The position numbers and the translations under genes are program-made. A DNA stretch of 64,000 nt, from positions 62,001-126,000 of the forward strand of contig VIIQ02000136.1 of the NCBI GenBank assembly GCA_007449985.2, read 5' to 3'. Below are positions 46,741 to 57,899 of the stretch, piece by piece (the first letter of the stretch is position 1; the number at the start of each line of letters is the position of its first letter). This DNA comes from Desmodesmus armatus. Its lineage: Eukaryota > Chlorophyta > Chlorophyceae > Sphaeropleales > Scenedesmaceae. The notes below the pieces were generated by a model. That model ran no database searches and was not told where the DNA came from. It worked only from the letters and a program-made list of their open reading frames with translations.

Positions 46741-48636
46741 GGGTGAGGCGTGGGTGCTGAATGTGTGAGGAGGGAGGTTGGATGTTCCCTCATGTGCTTG
46801 CCCCTGTGGTGATATCAGTGTTGTGTCCTCACCCCTCACTGTCTACACAACCTTGCACAGACTGGGTGAAGCTGTGTTTTTGTGCTCGTCACAGTTGACC
46901 CAGTGGTCTTGTTGCCATCACAGTTGCCAGCTCCCAGTTGTTGTTGCGGCATGGGAGTTGTTGGCCCGAGCAGCTGCAGTTGTCGCTGGGCTGACCGTCA
47001 TTGAGTGTGGTGTCTGTTGTGCCACGAACTACAAAGTATGCTGCTAGCACTCATGTCTCTGCAGCGCCCAACACGTGCGACAGGTGAAGCGTCTTGCAGT
47101 GCCTGTATGGTCTGCATTGTGGTCTTGACCAGCAGTGGTGGCATCTTGGTGGTGCAGCACTTACCCTCTGTGTGTTGGAGCTCTGTAAGGCAGCATGTGG
47201 CAGCGGGCGCCTCCGAATGTGGCCTGCCAGGCAACCCCAGTGTTGTTTTGGGTGCGTGAAGGAGTGTTTGAGCGGAGGGCTGCCTACAGACTCTCGTGGT
47301 CTGAGATCATGGTACCACTGACATATGTTGCTGTTGAAGGTGACGTGTTGCAGCCGTCTGTTGTGTTTGTTGCGAGCTGCGTTTTGGACCGATGAGTGTG
47401 CTGTTCTCCTGGTGGGAGCTTTGCTGCGCTTTTTCGTGTCGAGAACGCATTCAGGTGCCAGAAATGGTGACTACACAGTGGGTGCACCACCAGGGTCTGT
47501 CCCGAGCAGTGGTGGTGGGTGCTGCGTTGGTGCTGCCTGCGTATGCGGGAATTTCAGCTTGCTGCTGCAACACAGTGCTCTGTGACTGTGTGACTGAGGC
47601 CAGCCCTGCCACAAAGCCGGGCTTTGACACCGGTGCCATCTGGGATCATCTTTGAAAGGGTTAGTCTCTGTTTCTCCACGCAGCAGACTTCAAGGGAACT
47701 TGTTGAAGCAGCTGCGACCACTTATTGCCGGGAAGTGCATGAACATGAACATGCTGACATGTTTGGTTGTATGCTGTGGAATTGATGGTGTGGCGTGAGG
47801 ACTGGGGAAAGGTTCGTTCAATGCAGTCAAGGGAATGGGCAGGCGCCTCACTGTTGGTGTGCATTGCTGCCATGACCTCTCTGAGATTCAAGGTACAGGT
47901 GGCAGTCTCAACCTTGTCCACACAGGCAACCTGTCAACAGCAATTGTGAATAGACGGCTGCTGTGGGAGCTATTTTTCATGGTACATCCAACAGGAACCG
48001 ATGGAAGTATCACAGCATGCACAGGACGGAAAGTCACCTTGAACTTCACAGTGACCGGAGACGGCCAGTACAGTAGCCTGTGAAAGCGTTCCACAAGCTC
48101 CAGATATTTTTTCTAGGTATTTAAAGGTATGAAACACAAAAGAAACTTTCTTCGTTCTGAGAACGAAGAGTATCAAGCCAGGCCGGGAACCAAGACCATA
48201 AGTTTGGTTGGCAGTGCTCAGCACCAGTGGTGTGCTCAGCAGGCAACAAAGCACGCACGTTGGTGCAATGATGTTAAACATGCATTTAGGGGCCGTCACC
48301 CGCATGATGTGCCTTTTGGTCCAACTTTCTTCACCATCCACCAGTTTTGTACCCGCAACAGCACACCACCACTCACGGTCAGCCAGAAGTCGAGTGTATC
48401 GCGTAGATGCACGTTAATGTTGTGCCGTGAAGGAAACAAGTTTATTGCTGGAGCATGCTCTGCTAGCCAGGGAAGGAACACACGACCCCGCGGTTACCTG
48501 CATCGCGTTCACCTGTATTATGGTAGGCAAACGTTTTGCAATGATCAAATTGACCATCCTGAATGAACTGAGGTGGCGCTGGCAATCCTGGCAAGGCGTT
48601 GCCACAAACTGCTGACCACTGCTGCTGCAACTGCAG
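46741..48636. other. Intergenic region, DUF1995 to lectin-gametolysin gene
   Basis: About 1.9 kb in which I recognise no exon on either strand. It must include the DUF1995 3' UTR and the promoter of the next gene. Confidence 0.45.
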
Positions 48637-51600
48637 ATGAAGCTGCAGCATCATCACTTCGTTGGCATCGTGATAGCGCTGAGCAGCCTCGCGCTAGCAG
48701 CTGCTGGGCCTCCTGCCACGGATGGAACCACTGATCCTGCTGTCCTCAGCATGATTGTGCCTCCTGCGGACTGGGACCCAGCTGCTGCAGTCCTGGAGGT
48801 TCCAGGACCTGCACGTGGTCGATACAGGCGTGATGGATCGTTTGTGGCCGTGACTGCATCCATTCCACAAAACAGCAGCAGCAGTGACCCAGACGGTCCA
48901 CGCACGGCCAGCGTTATGACTCAGGACAGGATCGACAACAATGTGTGCATCGTGCAGCTAACCGGGAACGCGATGACCTGCAAGAAATCACCCAATGGAC
49001 GCTTCAGGGTCTGCCTGCAAGGGGGTGAGTGGGCTGAATCGTGGGCCGGTTGTGGGCCAGCTGTGTAGTGATGTGTGCTGGGCAGTTGTCCCGCAGGTCT
49101 TGACAGCATGAAACCTCAGTGTGTGCCCCGTTTTCTAGCTGTCAAAGCAGCAGGCACACGCTGTCCGCACGCGTTGTGGTCACAGAGAGCTGCAAGCACG
49201 CACACAAGCGAAGTGGCCCACAACAGCACTTACGTCCATGCACATGCGACTATAACGGGGCTGGCCCATACAGCACAGGCACAGATACACTTTATGCCTA
49301 CTGCTGTATGCTGCTGGGCAGCAGCTGCCCCAACTGCAGGCTACTTCACACAGCTGAAGTATCCCGTTCAAGTTGGCCTCACAGCACCTCTTTTACGCTG
49401 ACAAAATGATGCTGCTGCTGCTGCTTGCTGTTCGCCCCACAGATGCCAACATCGCGCTGTATGATGGCCCCGCGACAACACCCTACTGGTCAAGCAAAAC
49501 CAAGGGCAGCACAAACCGCCTGCCGCTGCGGCTGTGCATGCAAGCGGACGGCAACCTTGTGGCCTATGACAGTGCCAATGTCGCCTTTTGGGCCTGAAAT
49601 ACCCCAGGCAGCAACCGCCGCACTCCTATGACTGCCTTCATTCAGGTATGCTGGTTTCCAGCCTGGTCCAACGGTTGGACACCGCCTGCTGCTCTCAGAC
49701 ACCTAAGGGGGGTGGGCATTAGAAGCCCGAAGGCACGAATAGTCAAATGCATATTTGAATAGCATTCGAATGCGGAACGGCTAGGCCTTAGGCTCCAAAG
49801 TCATGCAACCCTGTGTGCATCAGCTCTGGCCGCATAACAGCATGAGCATATGCATGCTGGCAGCTGCAAAATGCGGACCTTTGCATGAGGGAGGTGTGCG
49901 CTAGTGCTGCTGTGCACTGCATGCTGTGTGCCATCTGCGCAGAACGATGGCAGCCTGGCAGTGTATGATTCCACCTGCACAAGCATCTGGTCCACAAAAG
50001 CACGGACCACAAAGGTTGCCGCTCCTTGCTCGGCCACTGGCACCACCCAGCGTGTCCCCCTGCCTTCTGGTCAGCAGTTCACTGGGCCTTTCGGATGGGG
50101 CGGCGGCAACCCAAACAACTTTGATGACGCCACTTTGGCAAGAGATGGCATCAACAAGATTACAAAGGTGAGTCATGATTCAATCAATGCTTTACGGTAA
50201 ACCAAGGCTGGGGCTTGCTGCCCCGCAGGCTCCTGCATGTTAGGTAAGTTGCTTGCAACATTGCATGTATGCTGTCACAGCGGCAACGGTCGCCGCAAGT
50301 GGCAGCCCTGTACGCTGCTGAACAGAACGGGCTGAATGCCAGTGGCGCAACCTTTTGAGGTTGCCTCGCCGCAGTTCTTAGCAGTAGGCCCTACTGCTAA
50401 GGCCCGGCAAAGGCAGGCTTTTGCAGTGTCTGCAGCAGCAGACCGGCAAGGGCTGCTGCAGTATTCTCAAGCCTGCGCGCGCTTTGCGCAGAGCAGCCTG
50501 TCAAAGTGGCAGGCCCCCCATGCATGCAGTGTTGCCGCTGCTGTGCAAACTGACAGTGTAACTGACCGCCAGGGACACGAAGATATCCTGATGACCTTGC
50601 GACTGCATGCTGCCTTACGCCCATGCAGATCGAAGTGCGCTCTGGCGGCTGGATCGACGGGCTCAGGTTCACATACGGCAACACCGCCGCACCCTGGCGT
50701 GGAAACTCCAACGGCGGAGGTGCTAGGCCCGCCTTTTCCCTCAGCAAGAACGAGTATATCACGCAGGCTTGGGTGCGCAGTGGGGCTTATGTCGATGAAA
50801 TCCGTTTCATCACCACTGCTGGGAAGTACTGGTCCACAAGCGGTGACACAACACAGTCCGGTGACATGGGCTCGTTGGCAAGTCCTTGTCCCTCAGGGGC
50901 GTACAGGTGCTTGATTGGGGCAGAGTACATACGCCAGGGGATCATCCTCAGGCTGATGCCGCCGGCTTGTAGTACAGCATCACACGAGCAGCGTGTCCGA
51001 CACCGGTGTATGCTGCCAGCAAGATGATCTAGCAAAACACAACAAACTACAGAAACGTCATGTGGCACAGGTTGCGAGGATCTAGAGACCCGCACAAGAT
51101 CCCAAAGGGCTGGTGCACAGGGTGGCAGTTTTGCGACAGCTGAGTTATGACGGCATGTTGCTGCTGCTGTTGTCTTCTTGACGCAGGCTGATTTCTGTCA
51201 GAGGAGTGGGGACAAAGTACCTTGAGCGCATTGAGTTTGTCTGGGGCCTTGCTCCTGGTGCAGTTGGGCCATTAGTCAGCACAGTCAACCTCTGGAGCTA
51301 CCTCCCCGGTGACACCCCTGTCTTCAGGGTGGCCAGCACAGGCCAGCCTCAGTGCATGTCCCGTGACGGCAAGACATGTGCGACAAGCGGGGATGGGTAC
51401 AGGCTGCGCATGTGTGCTGACGCATTCAGCACAAAGCCTGTGGCGTGCGCTGCCACAGACGGCGCAATGGACCCTTTGCACTGGTGCAACAAGGCCAGGG
51501 GTGCTTTAGGTAAGATACCCTGTACAGTGTGACCACTGCATGACACAGCATGACACAGCATGTGGCACACGGTGGTGCACATGTGAAGTCACTTCAGGGC

Positions 51601-54600
51601 AGGGCCTGCCATGTGACAAGGGTACAAAGGTGCTAGCAGTTTACTGCCAGCGGGTGTTTGGCTTTGGAGCATTCTGCATGTCAGCTGCTGACACCTGCAA
51701 GACACTGCCTGCATGTGCGATCTGCCCTGCCTGCAGACGATCTGCAGACCTGGCCAGCAGCACTGGCATGCATGAAGCTTACAGACCACACTGTTACGGT
51801 GGCTGGATGGATCCATGTCATACAGCCTGTGCCTGCTTTGTTGCCTGCAGGAATAGCACAAACCAAGGCTGTCCCCATTCGCATCGCCTTTTTCAACGTG
51901 GAGGTGTGCAACAGCGGCCTTGCAGTCACCGACACTGCCGCTATCACCCGGACGCTCTACAGCGATCCTCACAGCCTCAAGAACTACTGGCAGGGGCTTC
52001 CAACAACAGGGCGTTCATGGACGAGACCACCTCAGCAGTGTAGTGGTGTGAATTGTTACCATGTATTTTCCTCGCCATTGCTTCACTTGCACAACACTAC
52101 ACATCACATATCTCAGTGAGTGCTGTAGTCACAGGAACCGAGTATCCTTACTGTTATGACCTCATCGACATCCGCTGTAACCAGACACACTGACACACGC
52201 GTCATGCAGGCTGTACAACTGATTCAACTCCTTTCTCACTCTCATCACGACACTCTGCTACAGTATAGCGTCTCCTACTCCACTCACTGAACCTGACACC
52301 CTGATAGAATGTAGTGTCCACTTCACCACAACAGGCTGATCACTGCATTCTCACTGCAGTCTCACACATCTCTACACACGTCAGTCCCCAACTGCTGGAC
52401 TAACGCTCAGCCTGCTCGACAACTGCGTGGCTACGCCTCCTACCCCCCCAGAGCAGGAAGAGCGGAAGGACAGTACCCGCCCCGAATCCACCTGACTGCA
52501 CCACTGCAGAAAAAAGAAGGAAGGAACATCCCAACACACACAACCCCACCAGCCACACACAACTTGCACCCACCCTGCCAACACACCCCCACAAGCATCT
52601 GCAAGGCCACAGGGGTGCCCGGAACATAGTACACCACACCAAGTGGGCAATGCAGAAGAGACACCAGCCGACACTGCGAAAAACACCACAAAATCACAAC
52701 AGAAGAGAGCACCCGTGTGCCCAAGCGTAAATGCAGGACCGAAACAGGACAGAAAAACCACTTGGAGGGGAATTAGTTCAACCCTCAGACAAGACGAGAA
52801 CAGGGGAATGGAACGTCCATGTGACAGACCGACAGACAGACATCAGGGGAACCGCGTTCAACCCTGGAACAAGCAGACAAGAGGAGGGGAATGCAGCGCA
52901 TGGTGCACTCCCTATCCAGAGACATCAAGGGAGCCACGCTCAACCTTGGAACAAGCAAGCAAACATCGCAGGACAAGGAATCAAGCCAAACTAAAACAAG
53001 GCGCCGCCAGGGCACCAAGGTCCACACAGTATCCAGAGAACGGCATAGCCGGCAAGGGACCTTGGCCTGAACGTACGCACAGCACACAAGCACAAATGAA
53101 AAGCGAGCACAGTACACACGAAGAGGTTCTACTGAACTTGCCGCTAACATGAGTAGGGCACCTGTGTCCAGCCAGCACCTACGAACGTGTCAAGTCTTGC
53201 CCAAAAGCAGAGCACAGCACCCAAAAGCAAGGCACAACAACCATCTGGGAGGGGATCCTGTCTGCGCTGTGGTGGTAACAACCAAACCCTGAGACAGACA
53301 ACATCATGTGCAAAACCATCTGCGAACACCATATAGTTTGACAAGCGAGGGGTACAAAATTGCAAGAAAGGGACGCTGTCCTTGACCGCTACGCGAGAAG
53401 CAGCCACCTGACGATCTTCTCACTGAAACCAACCACAGAAACGACTCGAGACTGAAGACTCAGGAGACCACGTCTATCGACTGAGCTGGACCGTGTTAAT
53501 CCCAAACACCGGACAATGTTGCAATGCAGGCACAGCCTACATGCACACACAGATGCTGTTGTGGGGTTTAGGGCTGTGACATGAAAGACACAACAGCACA
53601 ACTCAAACTACTACAGCAGTAATCAACCTCAGGCTGCCATGCGATAGATTCCCCATCGACAGTTGTGACGTGGGCAGATGGTTTGACTATGCTCGTGACA
53701 ACCCGAGTGCGCTTGGTGGGCGTGTGTTCAGCAACTACCAGTTCCAGGTGAGGGAGTTGCTTTGCAGCAGTAGGTGTCTGATCTGGTTTGAGGTTGGATG
53801 TTTAGGGTGAGGGTTCAACAAAGTTTGTCCGCACTACTTGTGCAGGTGCAGTGCTGCATTTGATGATGCATTGGTGTTTACCAGTTGACGGCCCACCTGC
53901 CAACCCTTGCAAGGGTGGCAATCGCCACAAGCACATGTGCTTCTACATGTCAGCGTGGGCTAACTTGATCCCACAGTGTCTGTTCCCAATCCACGGATGC
54001 CACCACGTGGGGCCCAAGGATTGCCAGCCAAATTCCAAGTTGAGGCCTATGCGGCCTACACATGCTTCACTAACTGCGTGTCATGCGGCTCACGATGTGT
54101 GTCACTGGTGTGCACGCGCAGACATTCATCGCACCAAGCACTGCAGCTTGCGATGCTCAAGGCATTGGGTTTGCGACTGGGAGTGTGACTTGGATCAGGT
54201 GAGTTACCGTGTTTTGGGTGATACAGCTTGCAACTGTTTGACCGCCAACTGTAACATTCCGATCCTCCTGGTGTCCCGGATTATCCTGAGGTCCTCAGGA
54301 CCCTCAGTGATATCACTGACGCATCGATGCGTCGCTGGGCATAAACCCCGCATCATGTCACCATGCAGTGAGGCAGGTGGGGCATGTGAATCACGCACTG
54401 CCCGGGGCTGGGACTGCTTGCGCCGTGCAAGCACGGGCCGTGAGTCCAAATGCATCGGCGGGACATTTGAACATGACATTGCGGGCCTGGGCGCTGTCTG
54501 CTCAGCCTGAGTACAGTCTACTGTCGAGTGTCACACCAACAAACGGCTGCAAGCTGAACAGTGTACAGCACACATGGGCTGGAGGGCAAGTGTGCCGCTG

Positions 54601-55893
54601 GCTGACTTGACTTGTACTGCGCCTCGTGAAATGTTGTGCTGTGTTGTTGCAGGGCTGATTTCATGTCTGACCTCAACATCTTCAAGCATGAGATCGGTCA
54701 CAACTTTGGCCTGCCTCACTCTGGACGCATCATCCCACCAGCCATGTGCAGGTATGTCACGCTGCGCAGCATGCTGGTCAACCGTGTTGACAGGGTGTTA
54801 CCAATGAAGTTATGCAGGAAGCATCTCCGCCGCAAGTTGCGGACTGCTGTGGCAGCATGATGGTCAGCTGAGGCCTGGTAACTATTATTGCTTACAGCCT
54901 GGCAGCTCTCCTAAACCACCAACACAGCCAGGAGCCTTTTCCAGTCCAGATACTGTGACTGTGTCAACTGCTTGCCTACACACGGCTAGTGGTGGTGTGA
55001 TGAAATGCCCTGCCTGCACCGTGCAGGCTGCATGTTCTGCACGCATCAGTTTGTGACACGGCACAGCAAGCCAGCCATGTCTTGTGTGTCTGGCTGGCTG
55101 CGCTGCAGGTATATGGTGATGACACAACTCCCATGGGCTTCTGCGCTCGCTGCATCTACAATGCTGTAGATCAGCTGCGCCTGGGTTGGTCCCGCGCCCT
55201 CTCAGTGGTCGATTGGTCCCTGTTTACAGGCAGCACCATGGTGAACTTGCCGGCTCTGTCAGATCTTGCAGCCTTTAGCAACCTTGGTGTGGTGCAGATT
55301 CGTCTGTCTAACCCCACAGACCCCGGGTACCTGGCGGGGCGACCAGCCACATCTATCTGAGCTACAGAGTTACTAAGAACCAGGATGCCTCCCTGCCTGA
55401 GAAGTACAGCATGGCGACTAGTGTCCACGGCTTCAACGGAGAGAACTGGCTGCTGGCTTGGCCGAAGACCGGGCAGGCGTTTGTCAACACAGCCAACAAG
55501 ATGGTGGTGCGGCAGGATGCGGGAGATGCCAACATAGCCAGGGTGACTCTGTGCAAGTGGGATAAACGCGAGAGCGAGTGCGGCACTTTCACCACCTTTG
55601 TCCGCAGTAGCATCAGTGCTGCTTCTGCGTCGGAGGCCCCTGTGGATTTGGAGAGCTACTACGGCAAGCATACCTGGGGACTTGTAGGTATGAATGCAAC
55701 AGCAGGACTCACTGATATCAGTGATGTTGTCCCTGTGGATGTCGCTGCTGCTGTGTCAGTAGACGATGCTGCCATGCCTGCTGCAGACGTTGTGGAGGCA
55801 GCGAGCAGTGTTCCTGTTGGGGATGTTGACACAGCAGCTGCACCGGCAGAGGTTGCTGTACCTGCAGAAGTTGCTGCAGAGGAGCAGCCCTAA
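48637..55893 (+). CDS. Secreted bulb-lectin/jacalin/M11 gametolysin-type protein, disrupted
   Basis: Phase-linked exons: 48637-49024, 49443-49645, 49943-50167, 50629-50906, 51187-51509, 51851-52039, 53633-53747. Exons between 53748 and 54652 are unresolved; 54653-54751 and 55109-55893 follow. A signal peptide (VGIVIALSSLALAAAG) opens the protein. Exons 2-3 resemble a bulb-type mannose lectin (MQADGNLVAYDS, NDGSLAVYD). Then comes a jacalin-like repeat (FGWGGGNPNNFDD, IEVRSGGWIDGLRFTYGN, AWVRSGAYVDEIRF). The M11 peptidase shows IAFFNVEVCNSGLAVTDT, the zinc motif HEIGHNFGLPH, a Met-turn YGDDTTPMGFC, and HIYLSYRVT. In Volvocales this family digests cell-wall or matrix glycoproteins. Damage: in-frame TGA (49595), frame shifts near 51993 and 55335, and a phase mismatch after 54751. 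It may be a pseudogene or contain sequence errors. Confidence 0.75.
52380..53500. other. Compositionally distinct insert in M11 intron
   Basis: This part of the 1.6-kb intron is A/C-rich on the plus strand, unlike the G/T-rich introns nearby. It contains three diverged copies of a roughly 80-bp unit (gttcaaccctggaacaagca near 52858; relatives near 52778 and 52937). It looks like a repeat or transposon remnant. No protein domain was recognised. Confidence 0.5.
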
Positions 55894-56003
55894 GCTGGTT
55901 TCGTATTGGGCAGGATTGTGTGCGTTGAAGCCTGCTGTGCAGCAGCATGCTGCCGTTGAGTTGGCAAGTATAGGTGGCTGGCGTATTTCTGGATGGTATT
56001 TTG

Positions 56004-56147
56004 AGTGCAGTGCACACGTAGTGCGTATTGTTGATCATTCATCGCTTCTAGGTGGCTTGTTATATGGCTTATGAGTGAGTGCAGTGCACACGCAGTGCGT
56101 ATTGATGATCATTCCTCGCTTCTAGGTGGCTTTTTGGATGGCTTATG
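56004..56147 (+). repeat. About 70-bp tandem duplication
   Basis: gtgcagtgcacacgtagtgc ... ggcttatgagt is repeated once with few changes (56004-56073 and 56074-56147), just beyond the M11 stop. Confidence 0.85.
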
Positions 56148-56377
56148 AGTCAGCAGTGCTTCTGCTCTCCTCTCTTGAGGAGGATTTTTGGTTGTCCTGT
56201 AGGCCTTGTGAGCCTATTTTGGCTCCCATATGCAGTCAGCAATAGTAGCAGTCCCTACTGGCAGTTACTATCATGAGTGACCAATTATTACAGTGCGTGG
56301 TTTTCTTGAGTGTTCTATCAGGAGTACCTTGTTGAGCGCATGCTGTCAAAGCGGTTGTTTCAGCCTCCCAGTGTCTG

Positions 56378-56455
56378 AGTGAATAGATTGTTGCAGTCCC
56401 CACCGACTGCGCTGTTGAATAGATTGTTGCAGTCCCCACGGACTGCGCTGTGGAT
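56378..56455 (+). repeat. 38-bp tandem duplication
   Basis: gaatagattgttgcagtccc plus caccgactgcgctgt occurs twice in a row with one or two differences. Confidence 0.85.
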
Positions 56456-57205
56456 GTAGGTGTTGGGGTGGGTGGGGTTGTTGGGTGGATCGTATTTACA
56501 CAGTGGTTCAACCGGGTTGGGTCCTGTTCACATGTTCTTGATGCTGGCACCAGTCGTAGCAACCATATTATGTCTTTTACTGTGCGTCAGTTGAGATGGA
56601 TTTGATAAGATTTTGATGTGCCGCACTGCACAAGATGTGGTGGTTGTGGCGCTTTGTGTCCTTGCTTTATGTTTATGTCCATGAAAGACCCACTAGGCAG
56701 AGTCTTCCTTCTTTCTTATGCAGGCACGTATGTGGCTGTACAGGTACCTGCAGAATTGGTACCTGTCATACGTCATGTACACATTTGGTTGTGTTTGCCA
56801 ACTTGGCAAGGCTGGCTGAGCAGCCCGAGCGCACGTGTGACTGGGTGCTGACATTTTCAAGTGTCACATTGCGCGGCATGTGTTGGCAACCTTATTTTGT
56901 GCAGCAGGGTTGCAGCTTTTGGCTTGGGAGCCCAACCCAGCAGCAGCATGCGTTACGAGTGGCTTGTCAGGCTTGGGCCTGGCATGCTGGGTGCTCCGGA
57001 TGCACTTGGATGTAATGCTGGCCTACACACTGCGATGCCGTCGGCGCAAGGACATACGTTTGTCGTGTTTGCTGGATGTCCATACCAGCAGCACCTGCAG
57101 CCCTTGATGCCCAATGTTTAGCTGTTGGCATCGAGCCTGATGGCAGGCATCGTCTGCCTGCAGCACAAAAGCCAAACCCTCCAGCTCTTACATGAGCTTG
57201 CAGCT

Positions 57206-57440
57206 CACCTGCCAGTACTCAATCCCATAGTACTGCTCCTGGCTGCACGGCTGCAGGTTGTCGTTGCTGGTGCATGAGCCAGCTGCAGCAGTACTGTGAA
57301 GGCTGCCAATGTCAGTCCTGTTGTCACAGTCGATCCAATCCTAAGCATTGCCATCTGGCCACTCAATACCAGCCAGATGCTGTGCTGGTTCCTGCTGAGG
57401 GCATTGACCAAGGGCGAATTCAGCGTGTTGTGACAGTTAC
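57206..57440 (-). pseudogene. Possible coding fragment, Cys-containing, with in-frame stop
   Basis: One minus-strand frame reads protein-like text: CPQQEPAQHLAGIEWPDGNA, a TAG stop, DWIDCDNRTDIGSLHST, then LQPCSQEQYYGIEYWQ followed by a good donor (gtgagc). No other exon of the same gene was found. The family is not recognised. A relic exon of a secreted protein is one reading and chance is another. Confidence 0.3.
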
Positions 57441-57899
57441 TGTCATGTTCCAAGATCCCAGCCTAGGCCTGGAACGACAAGCATCAACACACAACCAGCC
57501 CAGCCAGCCTGCAGGCTGACAGCAAACCAACTGCACATGCACATGCTCACAAACGAACCACTCCTGCAACTTGCACGTCATGAGGGACGATAAGGTTGCC
57601 AAGGAGAGGCCAAACACCCCCAGTCCCCCAGTGAGGGGCTGATGACTCATGGTCAGTGACAGGCTGTCAGTTTGAACCCAACTGCCAAAGCTTGAGCTTC
57701 CAGCAATACCTCGCGTAGGCTTTTTTGTTAAGCACGACGATTAGTGTGCTGGCTTGGGTTGTGCGATACACTGGTGAATTGGGCACCGTGCACTGGCACC
57801 TGCTGATCCTCTGTGCTGTGAGCCTACCGGCACCTTGTCGTCAGTCTTTCGCCATCCATACTACTGTTTCTGGTAGCAACTGTCACTGTCATTAGCAGT

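Larger units (their letters stand above)
55894..57899. other. Intergenic region with short tandem repeats
   Basis: Two tandem repeats (56004-56147 and 56386-56455) and a possible minus-strand coding fragment (57206-57440) are listed separately. Otherwise no exon was recognised. Confidence 0.45.

Noticed and set aside
47835..48083. Plus-strand 82-codon frame upstream of the M11 gene
   Set aside because: No recognisable domain, no in-phase link to the signal-peptide exon at 48637.
52381..52761. Minus-strand hydrophobic Cys/Val-rich frame
   Set aside because: It reflects the A/C-rich plus strand; no start context, domain or splice sites.
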